DNA from: Lytechinus pictus
Lineage: Eukaryota > Echinodermata > Echinoidea > Temnopleuroida > Toxopneustidae
Assembly: GCF_037042905.1 (NCBI RefSeq)
Contig: NC_087257.1
Location: 15,660,001 to 15,724,000 of the forward strand
Length of the DNA: 64,000 nucleotides
Direction: 5' to 3'
Positions 58,370-64,000 of the stretch are shown here, piece after piece. Position 1 is the stretch's first letter; each line of letters starts with the position of its first letter. A program made the translations under genes and the position numbers. A model generated the notes under the pieces. It was not told where the DNA came from. It ran no database searches and saw only the letters and a program-made list of their open reading frames with translations.

Positions 58370-59480
58370 CTGTGCCAGAAGCAACGAAAACAAGGGGAAA
58401 GACGTTGATTTTATAAGCAATGTTTTCTGAGAAGATCCGAGGTAATAATGTTTCTAGAGAAAATTCAGAGATTATCTACCCTTATTGTCAGTAAAAAAAT
58501 GATTAGTTATATAAAGATAGAGAAAATACATGTGTAAAAAATTAATTAGAAAATCTGATGTATATGGGTACAATCAATTTGATTTTTTTTTTCAAACATG
58601 CAGTTCATCTTGTTGATTAGCTCACAATAAGTCCCCTCAATATCAGGTGGAACACTGTTAATGCGCTGTTTCTTCTTGGCCAAGGATCTGGTTTTACCCT
58701 CAGCTCCATCCCTGATGGCATTATCGGGTGGTCATGGGCAATTTCCTTGTTTTTTCCTCAGTTTTCAATGTCCATATCATCACGAGTAGACGTAAAGTAT
58801 TGGTAAATCTTGTTGTTTGCGTCAGAGTTGATCAAATTCCTCTTCTTATAATGATTATTTTTTATTTTACGCTATCTTTTCTCATCTTCGTCTCAACATA
58901 CGTGATGGTCAGAAGGCCCCAATCTTCTCCAATTTGAAAAGTATCTGATGGAAAAAGTTTGAGTCCTGATATCTAAATACCATAAAAGGATTGATGGCAA
59001 ACCAAATGGATTTAGCCCATGTAATATTAGCCTATCTGAGAAGGAAGTCAATTACTTTTAGACCAGTTGAACCAAAAATGTTTATAGCACCACTCCTAAA
59101 ATTAACCAAACAATATGTAAAAAGGCTAAAGAGCAATGCGCATCATGCCATTTCATAGCGAGTTTTGCACTGCCACGCAGAACGAATTCTAGAAAACCGT
59201 AAATGTAATGAAAATGTCCATCAAATGACAATGACAACAGGGAGGTCTTTGTAAAAAAATTGGTGAACCGGAACAGAAGTTCGTCCTAGGTTTCAGAGCT
59301 AAAAAAGAATTACAAATTGTCCTTTATCCACAGTCAAGGACAAGAAGGTTGTTTTGATTCACCAATTTTTGACAAAAACTTCTTGGCTGTTCTTTGTCAT
59401 GAGGGGCATTTGACAATACACTTTCTATGTTCTTGAAAGCAATGTTCTGCGGCGCGATACGAAAACTCCCTTTTACTTGC
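58370..59480 (-). other. Hydroxylase intron with apparent GC-AG ends
   Basis: The 5' end reads CCCTG|GCAAGTAAA and the 3' end GGCACAG|AG. Only this pairing keeps phase 1 and restores the expected ETKFPE-LGISVKP continuity. The GTAA four bases downstream would shift the frame. A foldback element (59160-59468) ends about 12 bp inside the donor. Confidence 0.8.
59160..59468. mobile_element. Foldback MITE beside a splice donor
   Basis: GAGTTTTGCACTGCCACGCA at the left pairs with TGCGGCGCGATACGAAAACT at the right. Inner arms around CTAGAAAAC / TTCTTGAAAG are looser. A diverged relative is at 35200-35470. Confidence 0.65.
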
Positions 59481-59594
59481 CAGGGAACTTTGTCTCTCCT
59501 CCTTCTTCCACATCTTGCAGATACACCAGTATGGTGGCAAACCTGTCCCTCTTGTCGTGGTTACCCAGAGTACAGTCTGTATGGGTCTTGTATC
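59481..59594 (-). CDS. Prolyl 4-hydroxylase-like, exon with the HxD iron motif
   Basis: A 114 bp exon encodes about residues 128-164, YKTHTDCTLGNHDKRDRFAT then ILVYLQDVEEGGETKFP. H131 and D133 of HTD are the first two iron ligands. The ATxLVYLxDVxxGGExxFP block is the most recognisable part of the prolyl 4-hydroxylase catalytic fold. Acceptor TTGATGATCAG completes the Gly of PEGIG. A longer frame on the opposite strand (59427-59876) is a shadow of this exon. Confidence 0.94.
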
Positions 59595-59658
59595 CTGATC
59601 ATCAATGATAAAGAAGAAATAATTTATTACACCACATGGATCATGTTTTATGAATACC

Positions 59659-59942
59659 AGGGGCCCATCTTACAAAGAGTTACGATTGATCCAATCAATC
59701 ATATCTCTATGGAAATCCATCGGTGTCATAATTTTTTCAAAAGGATATTTGCAAAATGTCCTTTGAAAACAAAGGAGAACACACCAAATTGTCAAGAAAT
59801 CAATGAATTTACAGATATACATTCATATTTAAATTTTTGTTTGGAACAAACATGCATTTTACATGTATATATGTAGACTTTGCTGGCTTTCCATAGTTTC
59901 GATTGATCGGATCAATCGCAACTCTTTGTAAGATGGGCCCCA
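59659..59942. mobile_element. Foldback MITE (CTTACAAAGAGTTACG ends)
   Basis: GGGGCCCATCTTACAAAGAG at the left and CTCTTTGTAAGATGGGCCCC at the right are near-perfect inverted repeats. Same family as 34916-35177. It starts 65 bp from the acceptor side of the HxD exon. Confidence 0.85.
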
Positions 59943-62500
59943 TATCTTTCTAAATCTTCTCTTTCAAAAATGAAAGTCTTAAGCTATCTAAAAAAGGAAA
60001 AAGAGGGAGAGAGAGAGTTTGACCACACACCATCTTTTAAAGGGGGGCCAGTGGACACTTCCAGAGCATGAGCTGGCAGGGTCCATCTCTGACACGCACA
60101 GATCAGTATTTAAAAAATTGCTCAAGCCCCCAAAATTTCAACCACAAAAAACACATGTACATACATATATATATATATATTTAGGCCATATATATGGAAG
60201 AATGTCATTTTCTATTTACGTAATCAAGTGTTCTAAATGTAGCACGGGACCGTTTCGGGTGGGGAAGGATCGTTTACTTGACAATAATAACAGTGCAGCG
60301 GAAGGATTTTTTACAAAGAATCCCCACCCTGCCCGTCTACAGAGGTAGAAATTAAATAAACACTATTAGGTTGTAATTATTTTACTATGTAATAATCACA
60401 CATCACAGACTCAGACACCATCAATCAACAACATTCACTCTATGTTATTAACTAATGTAAATTATAAAACCCGATAAAATAAACTAACATACAAATAATA
60501 TAAAGGATATTTGTTCCTTTAATTCTACACTAATAAATGAACATTATATACATGATATTTACAAAGATAAAAGATGATGTAACTCTTGGCTACATAATAA
60601 TTTGAATGGGTATGAACATATAGTTCAAATGATACTTAAAAACTTAACTCAACATTACTTTAAAATAGTTGTTGAACAACTACTGTTATTAAGACTAACT
60701 TAATGACATTGAAACTAACATAACAATTAACATTGAGGGTCTCAGTGCAGAAAGAAATAAAATATGGATGCCGTTCATGGTCAGATGACCAGTGACCTGA
60801 GAATCAGGAAAAAGAGAAGTTACATGATAGTAACTTTATGGAGGATGTTTACTCTCCATCTCGAAAGTTGTGTATTCATTTTAATCAAAACATGATTAAT
60901 TATCTCTTATATTAATATCAAACTTCATCTCAATACTTTTATAACTAGGATTAGTAAATCATTTTACAATAGTATATCAAATCAATCATGAAATAAAGTG
61001 GTTTAGCACAATGATATTCAGGAAAGTCTTTAATCAGATACATTAGAGTCCGCATGGTATTCACGCGGCAAGATAGGGAACTCAGCCTATCTGCTTGACC
61101 AGAATAATACCGTTTAGTTGTTTTGGATTCGCGACATGCTTAAGATTTGTAATTCGCAAAGTTCAAAAGGCACAACTATAAAACTCGCACCATGCTCGCG
61201 CTGCTAGACAGTCATAAATAACAAGTGCTTTACTATGAACAATAATCAGAACTGGTTAGTAACAATTATAAGAAATTCAAACATTCAATAAGATGTAGAC
61301 TATAGAATAATATCTATCATCAGATATGTAAAACTAAACTTCAAAATATTATTCAATCGAAGATTGATAATAAGCCAAATGTGTAAAAGCAATTGTGGAC
61401 AAATAACTTTAAATCGAATATTAAATTTATAAGATCAATTATCCAATAATCTTAAAAACTTTGTATAACAAGCAATCGTTTAATATCAAATACAGTACTG
61501 AAATATAGGATGACTTTAGGATAGATACCTGAGAATCAGGAAAAAGAGAAGTTACATGATAGTAACTTTATGGAGGATGTTTCCTCTCCATCTCAAAAGT
61601 TGTGAAGAAGATGCCTCCAGAACTTCTATATAAAGGTATTTTTGACAGGTCATTATTTTTTAAAAGGGGTGTGTATATTTATAAATAGTAATACTTGTTG
61701 ATCCTTAGTCATCTCTTTTAATAAACAAAAACCAGTAAACAATAATTGCTCACCCCTTTAGGGTAGCAAAGATGGAAGAGTCCATCAACTTTTCCCCAAA
61801 ATACTTCTACGTCATTCATGTCATTCACGTCATTATTTCTGAGAATAATGACCACCAGACCCTGACTCATACTACCCAGAACTGACCACTGGCTCTCTCT
61901 TTCGCTCACTCTCTCTCAGTCTGTACAGAGGTCATAAAAACTCTCTGCTCTGACCATCTAGTTATGGATGTTCAATATCCATACAAGGGGGAGGGGGGGT
62001 ATTACAAGGTCTTTATCCTTTTCACTACATATAATATGTTATGAAGCACCAAAAGGGTGCTACACGCTCTTAAAATGTGAGTACGGTATATCATGTCACT
62101 GATCTTCTGCAATACAATAGACTACCTTGCAACATTTTTTTTTTCAAATCAGATAGCTGCTTGGTCAGTATAGTCTCCTACATACACTAAGCTGCTTTTC
62201 ATTGTAATTAATAAACCAACGTCGAATATTTCTTAAGCCCGCCTAAAACTTCTAGTCGAGAACAGCACCTGGCATGGGTTATAACCATCCTCAAAATTCT
62301 AGAAGGTATCGTGGTATACTTAAAATGTTAATATGGATATTTAAATATCAACATCTGTATGGATTGTAAAGTTAAGCTAATTGCTGCTTGCACAAAATTT
62401 CTGCAATAATCATTACTAAAAGTACACTGTAACTAGAACAGTAATGTTTTTTTTTATCCTGAACACTGTCTTTATGTAATTGTCTTTCAAGAGGGATAAG
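59943..62500 (-). other. Hydroxylase intron, mostly plain AT-rich DNA
   Basis: Contains a GA tract near 60005-60020, (AT)n near 60165-60180, and a 78 bp direct duplication (60793 and 61526). No coding exon is required: the flanking exons join in phase. Confidence 0.6.
60793..61604 (+). repeat. Pair of 78 bp direct repeats about 730 bp apart
   Basis: ACCTGAGAATCAGGAAAAAG through CTCTCCATCTC(G/A)AAAGTTGTG occurs at 60793-60872 and 61526-61604 with only about two differences. The intervening DNA is AT-rich and non-coding. It could be a pair of short LTR-like ends or a simple duplication. Confidence 0.75.
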
Positions 62501-62519
62501 TAACTTGGGAACAATTTAA

Positions 62520-63070
62520 AGGTAATATATGCCAATTGTGGAAATGATTTCAAATTGAGTTTGTAATGAATCCAATAAAGTGTACACACAAATGTCTGTT
62601 TGTGTGAATAAAGAATACATGTATGTTCCCAAGGATTCTGGAAGAAATTGTGTAATTGCTGAGAAACAAGCAAAATAAGCATGACATTTCACCAAATTCT
62701 TGGGTCTTTCCCCCTTCCTAGGCACTTAATAATGATTTGGGAGTCAATTGAGCTGATATATTGAACCTCTACTGTTAGAGATTTATGGCTGGCTTTCCAT
62801 AGTTAAACCACAACTTAAACCAGAGTTTAAATTAAACCCGACTTCAGAATACAGGCCATAAATTTCAGTTTAAACTGTACATGATCTAGACCTAGGATAA
62901 TCTGGGGCCCGTTTCATAAAGGACTTGCAACTGTTTTAACTTTGCCATTATGGCAACCACCATGGTAACAGGGCTCATCAGCCAATCAGAATCAAGGTTA
63001 CCATGGTAGTTGCCATAAAGTTACAACAGTTGTAACTCTTTATGAAACGGGCCCCTGGTGACAATTAAAT
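62520..63070. repeat. Dispersed repeat with a GGGCCCGTTTCATAAAG MITE inserted
   Basis: Shares AAGGATTCTGGAAGAAA, GATCTAGACCTAGGATAAT and GTGACAATTAAA with the copies at 20645 and 55970. Confidence 0.6.
62904..63055. mobile_element. MITE with GGGGCCCGTTTCATAAAG ends
   Basis: Almost perfect foldback of about 150 bp: GGGGCCCGTTTCATAAAG pairs with CTTTATGAAACGGGCCCC and internal GGTTACCATGGTAGTTGCC pairs with its partner. The tip resembles MITE family A but the interior differs. Confidence 0.88.
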
Positions 63071-63141
63071 TGATTTTGCGTACATTCTCATGAAATCAAT
63101 GTTTACTGTACATAATTACATCCATTTATTTTTAAACTCAC

Positions 63142-63330
63142 CTATTCCTTCTGGATACGAGGTCACTTGGAATTTCCCGCCATTAGATTGTTTGAGCCCT
63201 GTTGCTTGGAAGACCCTATCCTCAAAGACTGTGGAAAACTTACTCTCTGTCGGGTAGAAGGACGTACTGCGGGACCATGTCAGGGACGAACCAAGCCTCT
63301 CAGAGAAACTGGAATTTATGCAGGCTGTTC
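63142..63330 (-). CDS. Prolyl 4-hydroxylase-like, N-terminal catalytic exon
   Basis: A 189 bp exon encodes about residues 65-126: TACINSSFSERLGSSLTWSR, STSFYPTESKFSTVFEDRVF, then ATGLKQSNGGKFQVTSYPEG. This fits the stretch before the HxD motif in prolyl 4-hydroxylases (a helix with two consecutive R/E positions, then the first core strands with a Y). Acceptor AAATATCAG, donor GATAG|GTGAG; phase 1 on both sides. Confidence 0.92.
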
Positions 63331-63474
63331 CTGATATTTGAAAATAATTCAACTTATTGTTATAATAAAAAAATATACAGTTCTCGTACAGAAGAAATTA
63401 AATTATGATACAATGTCTCCCTGTGATTCCAAAGGACTTGGATATAATTACCCCAGATTAGCCTGGCAGCCTTT

Positions 63475-63650
63475 TACAGCGCACGAGCATTTGAAAGTAT
63501 TCCTGCTAGGGATACATTTACCTTACCTGGGTGGAGTGCAGCACTATGTGGTTCAATTTCTTGCTGGTAAAATTTATGCCATGGCTGGGATTTGAACCTT
63601 GACCCTTTGTTTCTAAGTCCAGAGACTAATCTACTGGCCCAAACCACATA
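63475..63650 (-). mobile_element. tRNA-derived SINE, second copy
   Basis: Minus strand: GGGCCAGTAGATTAGTC then GGTTCAAATCCCAGCC gives A-box- and B-box-like words at tRNA spacing. Same order as 58000-58221. Not a clean cloverleaf. Confidence 0.65.
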
Positions 63651-63802
63651 ATAAACTGCTTTATCTATTTCATAAACGTTTACCAAATGAGTGTATGCAG
63701 TTTAAAGTATCAAATCAACATAAATATCCTTATCTAGTAAATGGTATTAATAGGTAAATGGTTAAGAAGTAAGAAATCCTGTCAAATCTAGCATCATGGT
63801 AC

Positions 63803-63993
63803 CTTCTGTGAAATCTTTATAAGACACAGTAACACCTTTCATCCCTGCATCCTGTAGGTGTCGTCTCAGTGTGCTCAGGCTGTCAAAGCAAATGATTGGA
63901 TTCTGAGAGCTAGTCTTGGTTAGGTAATGCTGGTGAACCCTCATCAAACCGCTGCATTCTCGGTCCGTCAGAAAGCCTTCAATCTTGTACACC
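63803..63993 (-). CDS. Prolyl 4-hydroxylase-like, first exon in the window (5' partial)
   Basis: The family adds a hydroxyl group to prolyl residues using Fe(II), O2, 2-oxoglutarate and ascorbate, usually in the ER for secreted substrates. This exon encodes VYKIEGFLTDRECSGLMRVH through VTVSYKDFTE; the 'EGFLTDxEC' opening is the standard first strand and turn of the domain (usually 'xxFLSxxEC'). GTG at 63990-63992 is an internal Val, not a start. An AG at 63994-63995 may be the acceptor, or the exon continues past the edge. Together the five exons give 271 residues, enough for a whole catalytic domain; the signal peptide and any upstream domains are outside. Subfamily and substrate (collagen-type, P4HTM-like or other) cannot be decided. 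Confidence 0.88.
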
Positions 63994-64000
63994 CTGCAGG

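Noticed and set aside
59477..59480. GTAA near the HxD exon end as the donor
   Set aside because: Using the downstream GT shifts the next exon out of frame; the GC donor keeps the conserved reading.
59427..59876. A 149-codon plus-strand frame
   Set aside because: Antisense shadow of the hydroxylase HxD exon continuing into a MITE.

Overview
The window is animal (metazoan) nuclear DNA. It is AT-rich, genes are split by introns of hundreds of bases to many kilobases, and non-coding DNA is packed with non-autonomous DNA transposons, foldback elements, SINE-like copies and microsatellites. An echinoderm, most likely a sea urchin, is my best guess from the style of the repeats and the gene families; this is inference, not proof. 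I found no rRNA, functional tRNA, CRISPR array or intact transposase / reverse transcriptase.

Three multi-exon genes can be reconstructed by matching splice sites and reading phase. (1) Minus strand, 3878-10992: a Dispatched-family RND/sterol-sensing-domain membrane protein. Four exons give 1121 codons to the stop; the extreme N-terminus lies upstream and was not found. (2) Plus strand, 38420-51149: a complete seven-exon, 499-residue MFS transporter most like the SLC16 / monocarboxylate transporter family but divergent at signature positions. (3) Minus strand, 55758-63993: the 3' five exons (271 residues) of a 2-oxoglutarate/Fe(II) prolyl 4-hydroxylase-like enzyme, running off the right edge. 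One of its introns appears to use a GC-AG splice pair. A possible TATA promoter and first exon lie at 31390-31670.

Layout: 1-3877 left flank with small foldback elements; 3878-10992 Dispatched gene; 11000-31400 a repeat-rich interval holding nested elements, a 1.3 kb CTA microsatellite, a 1.5 kb palindromic AACTGG array and periodic GCGAGC hairpins; 31400-38420 candidate promoter and leader plus foldbacks; 38420-51149 transporter, with an inverted tandem array in its last intron; 51150-55757 intergenic; 55758-64000 hydroxylase. Several elements keep diagnostic target-site duplications (8 bp for hAT-like, TTAA for piggyBac-like, TA for Tc1/mariner-like copies). Nesting gives their order of insertion. 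Two elements sit within 20 bases of splice sites.

The three genes do not form an obvious pathway; each is an independent locus. I do not see a convincing new multi-gene system. The most unusual content is the repeat architecture, the GC-AG intron, and a transporter that keeps the SLC16 TM8 arginine but seems to lack its aspartate partner.
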